From assembly GCF_900099785.1 (NCBI RefSeq), contig NZ_FNDS01000005.1, positions 186,001 through 250,000 of the forward strand: a DNA stretch of 64,000 nt, in the 5' to 3' direction. The DNA comes from Pseudomonas panipatensis. Its GTDB lineage: Bacteria > Pseudomonadota > Gammaproteobacteria > Pseudomonadales > Pseudomonadaceae. Under the pieces are notes generated by a model that ran no database searches, had not been told where the DNA came from, and saw only the letters and a program-made list of their open reading frames with translations. The position numbers were made by a program, and so were the translations under genes. Below, one piece after another: positions 45,341 to 54,286 of the stretch (within the stretch, counting starts at the first letter, position 1; the number at the start of each line of letters is the position of its first letter).

Positions 45341-46348
45341 ATGGGTATCGATCTTCCGCTGATCTGGGCCGTCATCATCATCTTCGGCGTGATGATGTAC
45401 GTGGTGATGGACGGCTTCGACCTGGGCATCGGCATGCTCTATCCGTTCTTCAAGGACGATGCCGACCGCGATGTGATGATGAATACCGTGGCGCCGGTCT
45501 GGGACGGCAACGAAACCTGGCTGGTGCTCGGTGGCGCGGCGCTCTTCGGTGCCTTCCCGATGGCCTATTCGGTGGTGCTCTCGGCGCTCTACCTGCCGCT
45601 GGTGTTCATGCTCGTGGGGCTGATCTTCCGTGGCGTGGCCTTCGAGTTCCGCTTCAAGGCCAAGGCGCACAAACGGCACATTTGGGACAAGGCCTTCATC
45701 GGCGGTTCGCTGGCGGCGACCTTCTTCCAGGGCGTGGCGCTGGGCGCCTTCATCGAAGGCATTCCGGTGGCCGACGGGCAATTCGCCGGCGGCTCGCTGG
45801 ACTGGCTGGCGCCGTTCCCGCTGTTCTGTGGCCTGGCGCTGATCGTCGCCTACAGCCTGCTCGGCTGCACCTGGCTGATCATGAAGACCGAAGGCCGCCT
45901 GCAGCAGCGCATGCACGACCTGGCGCGGCCGCTGGCCCTGGTGCTGCTGGTGGTGATCGGCATCGTCAGCCTGTGGACGCCGCTGGCCCACACGCAGATC
46001 GCCCAGCGCTGGTTCAGCCTGCCCAACCTGTTCTGGTTCCTGCCGGTGCCGCTGCTGGTGCTGCTGAGCTTCTACGCGCTGCTGCGCTCGGTGGCGAACA
46101 ACGACCATGTGATGCCGTTCGTGCTCACCCTGGTGCTGATCTTCCTCGGCTACAGCGGCCTGGGCATCAGCCTGTGGCCGAACATCATCCCGCCGGGGGT
46201 GAGCATCCAGGCCGCCTCGGCGCCGCCGCAGAGCCAGGGCTTCATGCTGGTCGGCGCGCTCTTCATCCTGCCCTTCATCCTCGGCTACACCGCCTGGAGC
46301 TACTACGTGTTCCGCGGCAAGGTGAAGCACGGCGACGGCTACCACTGA
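45341..46348 (+). CDS. cioB: Cyanide-insensitive quinol oxidase subunit II
   Basis: A 335-residue membrane protein of the CydB family with about nine segments: DLPLIWAVIIIFGVMMYVVM then DGFDLGIGMLYPF at the start, and WDGNETWLVLGGAALFGAFP, typical of the family. It pairs with CioA; no cofactors bind to it directly. Three bases separate it from cioA. Confidence 0.94.
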   Translation: MGIDLPLIWAVIIIFGVMMYVVMDGFDLGIGMLYPFFKDDADRDVMMNTVAPVWDGNETWLVLGGAALFGAFPMAYSVVLSALYLPLVFMLVGLIFRGVAFEFRFKAKAHKRHIWDKAFIGGSLAATFFQGVALGAFIEGIPVADGQFAGGSLDWLAPFPLFCGLALIVAYSLLGCTWLIMKTEGRLQQRMHDLARPLALVLLVVIGIVSLWTPLAHTQIAQRWFSLPNLFWFLPVPLLVLLSFYALLRSVANNDHVMPFVLTLVLIFLGYSGLGISLWPNIIPPGVSIQAASAPPQSQGFMLVGALFILPFILGYTAWSYYVFRGKVKHGDGYH

Positions 46349-46358
46349 GGGTGCGGAC

Positions 46359-46505
46359 ATGAAACCGGAACACGCGAACGCGCCGCTGGCCAAACGCCTG
46401 GGCTGGCTGCTGCTGATCTGGGCGGGCAGCGTCGCCGCCCTCGGCGTGGCGGCCTGGCTGATGCGCCTGCTGATGAGCGCGGCGGGGCTCGGCACGCCGC
46501 ACTGA
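46359..46505 (+). CDS. DUF2474-type small subunit of bd oxidase
   Basis: A 48-residue peptide starting KPEHANAPLAKRLGWLLLIW, with a single membrane segment and a short tail (SAAGLGTPH). Position after cioB and sequence fit DUF2474, comparable in role to CydX, which stabilises the E. coli oxidase. It starts 10 bases after cioB. A terminator follows, making it the last gene of the cio operon. Confidence 0.82.
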   Translation: MKPEHANAPLAKRLGWLLLIWAGSVAALGVAAWLMRLLMSAAGLGTPH

Positions 46506-46537
46506 CGACTCCCATCCGGGCGCTCCTTGCGCCCGTC

Positions 46538-46564
46538 GCCCCCGCCTTGGCGGGGGCTTTTTTA
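46538..46564 (+). terminator. Rho-independent terminator of the cio operon
   Basis: GCCCCCGCC, loop TT, GGCGGGGGC, then seven T residues, 33 bases after the DUF2474 stop. Confidence 0.9.
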
Positions 46565-46579
46565 TGCGCCGGCGCTTGC

Positions 46580-46616
46580 CGTATGGCGGATCAGCGTGAA
46601 CGGTTATGCGTCCTAC
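46580..46616. repeat. Worn GGCGGAT-type intergenic element
   Basis: CGTATGGCGGATCAGCG, a TGAA turn and CGGTTATGCGTCCTACG form an imperfect dyad resembling the hairpin at 11109. It sits between the terminator and the MFS gene end. Confidence 0.45.
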
Positions 46617-46631
46617 GCCCTCGCACTGGCC

Positions 46632-47843
46632 TCAGTGCAGCTTGTCGCGCTTGGCCAGGGTCGGGAACAGCTTGATCCAGGCGCCAGTGACGAGCAGCGT
46701 GCCGACGCCGCCGAGCACCACTGCCGGCACGGTGCCGAACCAGTGCGCGGTGAGGCCGGACTCGAACTCGCCGAGCTGGTTCGAGGCGCCGATGAACAGG
46801 CCGTTCACCGCGCTGACCCGGCCGCGCATTTCGTCCGGGGTTTCCAGCTGCACGAAGGCGCCACGGATCACCATGCTGATCATGTCCGCCGCGCCGAGCA
46901 CCACCAGCACCGCCAGCGACAGCCAGAACGAGGTCGAGAGGCCGAAGGCGATGGTCGCCACGCCGAAGATGCCCACCGCGAGGAACATGATCCGTCCGAC
47001 GTTGCGCTCGATGGGGACGTGCGCCAGCCAGAAGGACATCAGCAGCGCGCCCAGCGCCGGTGCCGAGCGCAGCAGGCCGAGGCCCCAGGGGCCGGTGAGC
47101 AGGATGTCCTTGGCGAACACCGGCAGCAGCGCGGTGGCGCCGCCGAGGAGCACGGCGAACAGGTCCAGGGAGATGGCGCCGAAGATATCCGGGCGGCTGC
47201 GGATGAAGCGGATGCCGGCCAGCAGCGACTCCAGCGTAGCCTTGCCCTGGGTCGCCGGCTGCTGCCGCGAAGGCAGGCTCAGGACCAGCGTGCAGGCCAT
47301 CAGGTAGAGCAGCGCGGTGGGCGCGTAGACCCAGAAGGCACCGAAGGCGTAGAGCAGCCCGCCAAGGGCCGGCGCGGCGATGGTCGCGGCCTGCATGGCC
47401 GAGGCCGAGGCGGCCACCGCGCGCGGGAACAGCCCGGGCGGCACGATGTTCGGCAGCAGCGCCTGGGTGGTCGGCATCTCGAAGGCGCGCGCGCTGCCGA
47501 GCAGGAAGGCGAGGACGAAAATCATCTCGCGGCTGACGCTGCCGGTGCTGGCGCCGAGTACCAGGGCCAGCGCCACCAGGCCCTGGCCGGCCTGGCAGAT
47601 GGCCGCCACCTTGCGCCGGTCGTAGCGGTCGGCGACATGCCCGGTGTGCAGCATGAAGAGCACCCGTGGGATGAACTCGACCAGGCCGACCAGGCCGAGG
47701 TCGAGCACGTTGTGGGTCAGCTCGTACATGTGCCAGCCGATGGCCACGGTGAGCATCTGGAAGCCGCTGGCGGTGCACACACGGGCCAGCCAGAAAGCGA
47801 GGAAGGGGCGGTGACGGAGCAGTGAGGTGGCGTCGGCGGACAT
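46632..47843 (-). CDS. MFS transporter, EntS-like
   Basis: A 403-residue protein with about twelve membrane segments. SLLRHRPFLAFWLARVCTAS opens it, and GHVADRYDRRKVAAI is the MFS motif A loop. It resembles the EntS/DUF894 group of exporters. No siderophore genes lie in the window, so the substrate is open. It is divergent from the molybdenum hydroxylase operon, 300 bases away. Confidence 0.88.
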   Translation of the reverse strand: MSADATSLLRHRPFLAFWLARVCTASGFQMLTVAIGWHMYELTHNVLDLGLVGLVEFIPRVLFMLHTGHVADRYDRRKVAAICQAGQGLVALALVLGASTGSVSREMIFVLAFLLGSARAFEMPTTQALLPNIVPPGLFPRAVAASASAMQAATIAAPALGGLLYAFGAFWVYAPTALLYLMACTLVLSLPSRQQPATQGKATLESLLAGIRFIRSRPDIFGAISLDLFAVLLGGATALLPVFAKDILLTGPWGLGLLRSAPALGALLMSFWLAHVPIERNVGRIMFLAVGIFGVATIAFGLSTSFWLSLAVLVVLGAADMISMVIRGAFVQLETPDEMRGRVSAVNGLFIGASNQLGEFESGLTAHWFGTVPAVVLGGVGTLLVTGAWIKLFPTLAKRDKLH

Positions 47844-48143
47844 GCTGGCGAGGCTACTGATTAGGAGGCTAAGGAAAAGCCCACGAGCCTAGCACTCGTC
47901 GAATATCTGAAGGAATAGTCATTCGCTTCTTTGCGATTTCCGATTTTTCCTAGGGGCTTATGCGCAGCTGGCCTTTTGCCGGGATCGTGGTCGCTGCGTA
48001 AGGTTGACGCCTCGGTCAGGAAATGTCCGGACGCCGTGGCCCGCTCGCCGGCCGCGCTCTCAGTTCACCTGCCTTATCGCCGTTGTTCGTCCAGTACCCC
48101 ATAACGAAATGGGCGGGATCGCCACCGCCCCGAAGGATGCTTC
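47844..48143. other. Divergent promoter region, MFS and molybdenum hydroxylase
   Basis: 300 bases without a gene. An AT-richer stretch (47915-47955) probably holds promoters. GTCCGGAC (48027-48034) is a short palindrome. No regulator gene is next to it. Confidence 0.45.
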
Positions 48144-50975
48144 ATGTCCAAATCTGATCTTTCCCGGCGTGCCTTTCTCCAGGGCGGCCTGGTCGCGGGT
48201 GTCAGCGTGACCCTGGCGCCGCTCGGCAGCCGGGCCTTCGCGGCCCTGATGGAAAACCGCGTAACCCTGCCGGCCGAGCGCTGGATCGGCCACGACAACC
48301 GGGCCCGCTCGCGCATCGACGCGCTGTCCAAGGTCTGCGGCGACAAGGTGTTCGCCCGCGACATCCGCGCCCAGGACATGCCCGGCTGGCCGCAGCGGCA
48401 AGGCCACGCCCTGTTGCTCAAGACCTTGCGCGCCGACCGCATCTACGAAGGCTTCGACCTCGGCTTGCTGGGCGACGATTGGCAGCCGGATCGCATCGTC
48501 AGCGCCTATGACCTGCAGCGCGACGGCATCGTCTTCCCCGAGGCCCATGGTCCCGATCCGCTGTTGCCGCCGGGCAAGGTGCCGATGTTCATCGGTCAGC
48601 CGGTGGCGATCCTCATCTGGCACGACTTCGAGCGCTATCGCCAGGCCAAGCGCACGTTGAAGTTCAACGACCGGGCGCTGCGCTACGGCGCCCAGGCGCC
48701 GCTGTTCCAGGGCGAGCCCTACGGCAGCTTCCGCTATGTACGGGTCGGCGGCGCGCGTTCGGCGGACGAGGATGAGTTCTCCAGCCTGAAGGACTCGATC
48801 CTGTTCCCGCTGATCCGCAACCGTAAGCCGGTGTGGGACCAGCAGCCGCGCGAGCATGGCAGCCTCACCGAGCAAGGGCTGTTCTACGCAGCGAAGATTC
48901 AGCAGCAGATCGACAACCCGCCGGCCGATTGGCTGGTCTTCGACGAGCGCTACCGCACCCCGTCCATCGAGCCGGCGGCCATGGAAGCGGACAACGGCAA
49001 CGGCTGGTACGACCCGGCGAGCAAGACCCTGCACTTCGTGGTCGCCACCCAGTGCCCGCAGGAGGTCGCGCAGGAGACCGCGCGCATGCTGGCGCCCTCG
49101 CGCTTCGGCCTGCGCACGCTCAACCTGCACCCCGGCTATACGGTCGGCTACGGCTCCAAGGATCACAACATCTTCGTCTACTACGCGGCCCTCGCGGCGC
49201 TGTACGGCGAGGGCGTGCCGGTGCGCCTGGCCAACGATCGCTACGAACAGTTCCAGAGCGGCATCAAGCGCCACGCCTTCGATATCCGCTACCAATTGGC
49301 GGTGGACAAGCGCGACCTGGGGTTCAAGGTGTTCCGCGCCGAGATGAGCGCCGACGGCGGCGGCCGCGCCAACTACAGTGCCTCGGTGGTGGCGGTGGGC
49401 GCGACGGCGGCGCAGTCCATCTACTACATGCCGCAGAGCGACCTGCAGGCCAGCGCCTACCACTCGCGCGGCGTCGAGGCCGGCTCCATGCGCGGCTACG
49501 GCACCCTGCAGAGCATGGCCGCGACCGAAATGATGGTCGATGAAATCGCCGAGCGCCTGGGCGTCGACGCCATCGAGCTGCGCCGGCGCAACGCCCTGCG
49601 TTCGGGAATGAAAAACACCCAGGGTGCGGTGCCCGCCGGTGCCCTGCGCCTGCACGAGCTGCTCGACAAGGCCGCCGCCCATGCGGTCTGGAAGAACCGT
49701 GCCGCGCGCAAGCAGCGTTTCGACGCGGAGGACCCGGACAACCACTACGGGGTCGGTTTCGCCATTTGCCAGAAGGACTTCGGCACGGGGGCGGAGGCGC
49801 CCATGGCGAGTCTTGAGTTCGACGCCAACGGGCACATCCGCCTGCGCCACATCGGCATCGAGCTGGGCACCGGCATGGCCACCTCGCAGGCGCTGGTGGC
49901 GGCGGACTTCCTCGGTCGCCCGGCCGACCAGGTGAAGACCGCCGAGACCGACTGGGCGGAGCTGCAACTGCTCAGCGGCGACGACCCTTACACCCTGGAC
50001 CAGGCCACCCAGGAGCGGAAGCTGCGCAACCCGCGCTGGGTCGGCAAGTACGCCTCGGCCTCGTCAGCGACCAACTCGGCCTATTACTTCAGCCACGCCA
50101 CCCGCGAGGCGGCGCGCGTGCTGTTCAACCATGGTCTGTGGCCGGCGGCGCTGGAACTCTGGGGGCAGGGGCCGTATGGCGGCCAGGCCAACCCTTACGT
50201 GGTGCGCCGCGAGGACGCCCGCTGGGTCGATGACCGGCTCAGCGCCAATGGCCTGGAGCCGCTGCCCTTCGCCCTGCTGGCCAGGCATGCCCATGAGCGC
50301 GGCCTGGTCACTGGCGCCACGGTGCATGCTTTCAACCGCTGGCACTGGGCGGAAAGCGAGTTCCGCATCGACGGCGTGAGCGAGCGCCTGCCGCTGGACG
50401 GCCTGGCGCTGAAGTATGGCGATGGCGCGTCGCCGGCGAAGAAGGCGCAGATGAGCAGCGCCGGCTTCCACCTGCTCGACCGGCAGAATGTCAGTTATCC
50501 GCCGGTGCAGTTGAACAACGCCGCGGTGACCTACTACAGCCCCGTCGCCACCCTGGTCGAACTGAAGGTCAACAAAGGCACCCACGAGGTGCAGGTGCTC
50601 AGCCATCGTTCCTGGGTCGAGTGCGGCCGCGTGCTGGTGCCGGAGCTGGTCAAGGGACAGATCGAGGGCGGTACCGCCATGGGCCTGGGCCATGCGCTGC
50701 TGGAGGAAATGCCGTTGCACGAAGGCGGCCCGGCCGAGGGCGACTGGAACTTCAACCGCTACCGCCTGCCGCGCGCCAAGGATGTCGCGGTATGGACGCA
50801 GAGCGCGGAAATCCTCCCGCCGCTGTCCGACAGCGATCCATCCAAGGGCATCGCCGAGGTGGTGATGATTCCCATCGTCGCCGCCATCGGTAATGCCGTG
50901 GCCCACGCCATCGGCAAACGGGTCCGCGACCTGCCCCTCACGCCCGCGCGCATCAAGGAGGCCCTGAATGGCTAA
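48144..50975 (+). CDS. Molybdenum hydroxylase large subunit, Tat-exported
   Basis: A 943-residue xanthine-oxidase-family subunit that binds molybdopterin cytosine dinucleotide. It begins with a Tat signal (SRRAFLQGGLVAGVSVTLAP), so the enzyme works in the periplasm. GSMRGYGTLQSMAATEMMVD is a pterin-binding segment, and the Glu in KGIAEVVMIPIVAAIGNAV is placed like the catalytic glutamate. It resembles the isoquinoline-1-oxidoreductase/aldehyde-dehydrogenase (IorB-like) branch. The iron-sulfur subunit and a triheme cytochrome follow. Substrate unknown; an aldehyde or N-heterocycle is likely. Confidence 0.9.
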   Translation: MSKSDLSRRAFLQGGLVAGVSVTLAPLGSRAFAALMENRVTLPAERWIGHDNRARSRIDALSKVCGDKVFARDIRAQDMPGWPQRQGHALLLKTLRADRIYEGFDLGLLGDDWQPDRIVSAYDLQRDGIVFPEAHGPDPLLPPGKVPMFIGQPVAILIWHDFERYRQAKRTLKFNDRALRYGAQAPLFQGEPYGSFRYVRVGGARSADEDEFSSLKDSILFPLIRNRKPVWDQQPREHGSLTEQGLFYAAKIQQQIDNPPADWLVFDERYRTPSIEPAAMEADNGNGWYDPASKTLHFVVATQCPQEVAQETARMLAPSRFGLRTLNLHPGYTVGYGSKDHNIFVYYAALAALYGEGVPVRLANDRYEQFQSGIKRHAFDIRYQLAVDKRDLGFKVFRAEMSADGGGRANYSASVVAVGATAAQSIYYMPQSDLQASAYHSRGVEAGSMRGYGTLQSMAATEMMVDEIAERLGVDAIELRRRNALRSGMKNTQGAVPAGALRLHELLDKAAAHAVWKNRAARKQRFDAEDPDNHYGVGFAICQKDFGTGAEAPMASLEFDANGHIRLRHIGIELGTGMATSQALVAADFLGRPADQVKTAETDWAELQLLSGDDPYTLDQATQERKLRNPRWVGKYASASSATNSAYYFSHATREAARVLFNHGLWPAALELWGQGPYGGQANPYVVRREDARWVDDRLSANGLEPLPFALLARHAHERGLVTGATVHAFNRWHWAESEFRIDGVSERLPLDGLALKYGDGASPAKKAQMSSAGFHLLDRQNVSYPPVQLNNAAVTYYSPVATLVELKVNKGTHEVQVLSHRSWVECGRVLVPELVKGQIEGGTAMGLGHALLEEMPLHEGGPAEGDWNFNRYRLPRAKDVAVWTQSAEILPPLSDSDPSKGIAEVVMIPIVAAIGNAVAHAIGKRVRDLPLTPARIKEALNG

Positions 50976-51507
50976 GCGTCCGCTGCAACTGACCCTCAAC
51001 GGTCAAACCGTCGCCTCGGCCGAGGTCGCCGACGACCTGCCGATGATCGACTACCTGCACGAATACCAGAACCTCACCGGTTCGCGACTGGGCTGCGGCC
51101 AGGGCATCTGCCACGCTTGTGTGGTGATCGTCGACCACCCGGACGGCAGCAGCGAACAGGTGCGCACCTGCATCACCGGCGCGCACTGGTTCGACGGCAA
51201 ACGGGTGCGCACCATCGAAGGCCATGCCACGCGCGATGCCAAGGGGGAGGTCAGTGCGTTGAACCCGATCCAGCAGAAGTTCGTCGAGCGTTTCGCCTTC
51301 CAGTGCAGCTACTGCGCGCCGGGCTTCGTCAACGCCGCCACCGTGCTGCTGGAAAAGGCCCAGCGCCAGCCGCTGAAGAAGAGCGAGCTGGAGTCGGCCA
51401 TCGAGGACAGCCTTGGCCAGCACATCTGCCGCTGCACCGGCTATGTGCGTTACTACGATGCCACGCGCGAGGTGCTCAGCGACCTCGGCCTGGTCCGGGA
51501 GGGTTGA
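50968..51507 (+). CDS. Molybdenum hydroxylase 2Fe-2S subunit
   Basis: A 179-residue protein with two 2Fe-2S clusters: the plant-type one in GSRLGCGQGICHACVV with a further Cys in RTCITG, and the second in CSYCAPGF and HICRCTGYVRY. It moves electrons from the molybdenum centre to the cytochrome. It has no signal peptide and probably travels to the periplasm with the Tat-exported large subunit. It overlaps that gene by eight bases. Confidence 0.94.
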   Translation: MAKRPLQLTLNGQTVASAEVADDLPMIDYLHEYQNLTGSRLGCGQGICHACVVIVDHPDGSSEQVRTCITGAHWFDGKRVRTIEGHATRDAKGEVSALNPIQQKFVERFAFQCSYCAPGFVNAATVLLEKAQRQPLKKSELESAIEDSLGQHICRCTGYVRYYDATREVLSDLGLVREG

Positions 51508-51509
51508 CC

Positions 51510-52751
51510 ATGCGCCGACTGCTAAGCGGTTTCGCCCTGAGCGCGGGCCTCGGTCTCTGCGCCAGCGCCCTGGCCGCCGATGCCGAGCTGATCCAGCGCG
51601 GCGAATACCTGGCGCGCGCCGCCGACTGCGAGGCCTGCCACACCGCGCCCGGCGGCGCGCCCTTCGCCGGCGGTCTGGCGCTCGCCTCGCCGTTCGGCGT
51701 CATCTACGGCAGCAACATCACCCCGGACAAGGAACATGGCATCGGTGACTACAGCGCCGACGACTTCTACGCCGCCCTCACCCAGGGCAAGCGCAGGGAC
51801 GGCGCCAACCTCTATCCGGCGATGCCCTACACCGCCTACCGGCAGATCGAGCGCGCCGACGCCGACGCCATCCTCGCCTACCTGCAGAGCCTGGCGCCGG
51901 TACACCGCGCCACGCCCGAGACGCGCCTGGACTTCCCGTTCAACCTGCGCCTCGGGCTGAGCGGCTGGAACCTGCTCTACGCCAAGGACCTCGCGCTGCC
52001 GAGCGGCGACGGCAAGAGCGCCGCCTGGCAGCGCGGCCAGTACCTGGTCGAGGTCCTCGGCCATTGCGGCGAATGCCACACCCCGCGCAACGTCGCCGGC
52101 GCCCTGCGGCAGGACCAGCGGTTGTCCGGCGGCGTGCTGAACGGCTACCTGGCGCCCAGCCTGCTGGCCGGCGACCTGGCCGCGCGCGGCTGGAACCCCG
52201 CCGACCTGGCGAGCTTCCTGGAGCACGGCATGAGCGCCCAGGGCAGCATGTTCAGTGAGATGTTCGCGGTGCAGCACCACAGCACCCGGCACCTGCAGCG
52301 CGCCGACCTCGACGCCATGGCCACCTACCTGCTGGGCGAGCAGCCGCCGCCAGCCAGGGTCATCGTCGCGCTGGCCTACCCGCAGCTCAGCGACAGCGCC
52401 AAGCGCGGCCGTCAGCAGTACCTGAACCTCTGCGCCGGCTGTCATGGCGTGGAGGGCGAAGGCAAACCGCACATCGCCGTGGCCATGCAGGGCAACACCT
52501 CGCTGCGCCTGGCCGATGCGCGCAACCTGCTGCGGGTGGTGCTCGACGGCATCGCCGAGCAACCCTTCGGCGGTTTCGAACGCATGCAGCCGATGCCGGC
52601 GTTCGCCGACAAACTGGATGACGCGCAGCTCACCGATCTGCTCAACTATCTGCGTCAGACCTGGGGCGGCCTGCCCGGCGATCTCGACACCCAGGCTCTG
52701 TCGCCACTCAAATCCGCTACTGCGCCGGCCCCCGCCGGCAAGGTGATGTAA
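51510..52751 (+). CDS. Triheme cytochrome c subunit
   Basis: A 413-residue protein with a signal peptide (RRLLSGFALSAGLGLCASAL) and three CxxCH sites: CEACHT, CGECHT and CAGCHG. This is the layout of cytochrome subunits of membrane-bound alcohol and aldehyde dehydrogenases. It should take electrons from the 2Fe-2S subunit to quinone or an oxidase. The ATG lies two bases after the previous stop. No C-terminal membrane helix is obvious. Confidence 0.93.
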   Translation: MRRLLSGFALSAGLGLCASALAADAELIQRGEYLARAADCEACHTAPGGAPFAGGLALASPFGVIYGSNITPDKEHGIGDYSADDFYAALTQGKRRDGANLYPAMPYTAYRQIERADADAILAYLQSLAPVHRATPETRLDFPFNLRLGLSGWNLLYAKDLALPSGDGKSAAWQRGQYLVEVLGHCGECHTPRNVAGALRQDQRLSGGVLNGYLAPSLLAGDLAARGWNPADLASFLEHGMSAQGSMFSEMFAVQHHSTRHLQRADLDAMATYLLGEQPPPARVIVALAYPQLSDSAKRGRQQYLNLCAGCHGVEGEGKPHIAVAMQGNTSLRLADARNLLRVVLDGIAEQPFGGFERMQPMPAFADKLDDAQLTDLLNYLRQTWGGLPGDLDTQALSPLKSATAPAPAGKVM

Positions 52752-52754
52752 CGC

Positions 52755-53723
52755 GTGCAACACCTCGATCTTCACGTGATTCGCCAGGCGCTCCGTTGGT
52801 CCAGCGAGGCGCAGCGCGTCTGGCTGTGTACGGTGCTGTTCACCTATGGCTCGGCGCCGCGCGCGCCGGGTTCGCTGCTGGCGGTGAACGCCCGCGGGCA
52901 GTGGGTCGGCTCCTTGTCCGGCGGCTGCGTCGAGGATGATTTCCTCGAACGCGTGGCCGCTGGCGAGTTCGCCGGGCCGGTGGCGCTGGTGCGCTACGGC
53001 GAGGGCGATCCGCGCTCGTCTATCCGCCTGCCCTGCGGCGGCGTCCTCGACGTGCTGGTGGAGAACCTGGCGCCGGACTGTGCGGTGCAAGCGCACCTGC
53101 GCGAACTGGAGTCGGCGCTGCTCGGCCAGCGTCGCTTGCTTCGCGAGGTCAGCCTGGCCGATGGCGCGCGCAGCCTGCGCGACGACCACAGCCACGGCCC
53201 TCGGGTCGAGCGTGACGAACAGCGCGTGCAACTGCGTGTCGGCGCCGCGCAACGCCTGCTGCTCGCCGGCTATTCCAGTGTGGCCCATGCCTGCGCCGAG
53301 TTCGGCAAGGGCCTGGGCTTCGAAGTCATCCTCTGCGACCCGCGCGAGGAAGCCCTGGACGGTGTCGAGCTGAGCGGCGTGGAAATCCGCCGCGAGCTGC
53401 CGTCGATCTTCATCGCCAACGGCGGCTGCCATGCCGACACCGCGGTGGTGGCGCTGACCCATGACCCGAAGATCGACGACCTGGCCATGCTCGAAGCGGT
53501 GCGCACCCAAGCCTTCTATATCGGCGTGATGGGGTCGCGCACCACCTCGGCCAAGCGCATCGAACGCCTGCGCCGGGTCGGTGGGCTGAACGACACGGAA
53601 CTGGCGCGCATCCATGCGCCCATCGGCCTCAACCTGGGCAGCAAGACGCCGGCGGAAATCGCCCTGGCGGTGCTCGCCGACATTCTCCGCACGCGCAGCG
53701 GCATCGCCCGCGAGCAACTGTGA
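52755..53723 (+). CDS. XdhC-family molybdenum cofactor maturation protein
   Basis: A 322-residue protein with the XdhC/CoxI pattern: VLFTYGSAPRAPGSLLAVNA, GSLSGGCVEDDFLE, and a C-terminal Rossmann half (LLLAGYSSVAHACAEFGKGL, then YIGVMGSRTTSAKRIERL). XdhC binds and protects sulfurated Moco and inserts it into hydroxylases. The start is GTG, three bases after the cytochrome gene. The next gene overlaps its stop. It serves the enzyme of this operon. Confidence 0.92.
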   Translation: MQHLDLHVIRQALRWSSEAQRVWLCTVLFTYGSAPRAPGSLLAVNARGQWVGSLSGGCVEDDFLERVAAGEFAGPVALVRYGEGDPRSSIRLPCGGVLDVLVENLAPDCAVQAHLRELESALLGQRRLLREVSLADGARSLRDDHSHGPRVERDEQRVQLRVGAAQRLLLAGYSSVAHACAEFGKGLGFEVILCDPREEALDGVELSGVEIRRELPSIFIANGGCHADTAVVALTHDPKIDDLAMLEAVRTQAFYIGVMGSRTTSAKRIERLRRVGGLNDTELARIHAPIGLNLGSKTPAEIALAVLADILRTRSGIAREQL

Positions 53724-54286
53724 GCGCGGTCGTCGCCCTGCTGCTGGCGGCCGGCCAGGGCCGGCGCTTCGGCGCCGACAAGCGCCTGGCGCGACTGGGC
53801 GATGGACGCACCCTGCTGGCCGCGAGCCTGGCCAATGCCCGCGCGGCGTTCAGCGAGGTGCTGGTGGTCGTGCGCGCGGACGACGAACCGGGCGCGCTCG
53901 GCTTGCCGCTGGCCAGCCCGCTGCTGCGTTGTGCGCAGGCCGAGGCCGGCATGGGCCACAGCCTGGCCGCCGGCGTCGCGGCGCTGGTCGATGGCGCGGC
54001 GGACAGCGTCGCCATCCTCCTCGCCGACATGCCCTGGATCGCCCCCGCGACCCTCGCGCAATTGGCGGCGCAGGCCGACCCGCGGCGCATCGTTTTTCCC
54101 CTGTATCGCGGCGAGCGCGGTCATCCGGTGCTGTTCGGCCGGGCGTTCTGGGCGGAGTTGTGCGCCTTGCACGGCGACGAAGGGGCCCGCGCGGTGCTGC
54201 AGGCGCATCGCGAAGCCTGGCTGGCCGTGGAGGTTGCGGACGCGGGCGTGCTGCGCGACGTGGATACCCCGGCTGCGCTCGGCTAG
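53720..54286 (+). CDS. MocA-like molybdenum cofactor cytidylyltransferase
   Basis: A 188-residue nucleotidyltransferase: VALLLAAGQGRRFGADKRLA is the nucleotide-binding start, ILLADMPWIAP the metal site, and RGHPVLFGRAFWAEL the usual follow-on motif. MocA makes the CMP-dinucleotide form of Moco used by xanthine-oxidase-type enzymes. The GTG start overlaps the XdhC stop (GTGA). The 3' end overlaps the convergent hydrolase by four bases. Confidence 0.9.
   Translation: MSAVVALLLAAGQGRRFGADKRLARLGDGRTLLAASLANARAAFSEVLVVVRADDEPGALGLPLASPLLRCAQAEAGMGHSLAAGVAALVDGAADSVAILLADMPWIAPATLAQLAAQADPRRIVFPLYRGERGHPVLFGRAFWAELCALHGDEGARAVLQAHREAWLAVEVADAGVLRDVDTPAALG

Noticed and set aside
44021-46495. An 824-codon open frame antisense to cioAB
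   Set aside because: Low-complexity product rich in H, Q, E and R. The sense strand carries cioA, cioB and the DUF2474 gene.
51522-53717. A 731-codon open frame antisense to the cytochrome and XdhC genes
   Set aside because: No motifs; it crosses two well-supported genes and their junction.
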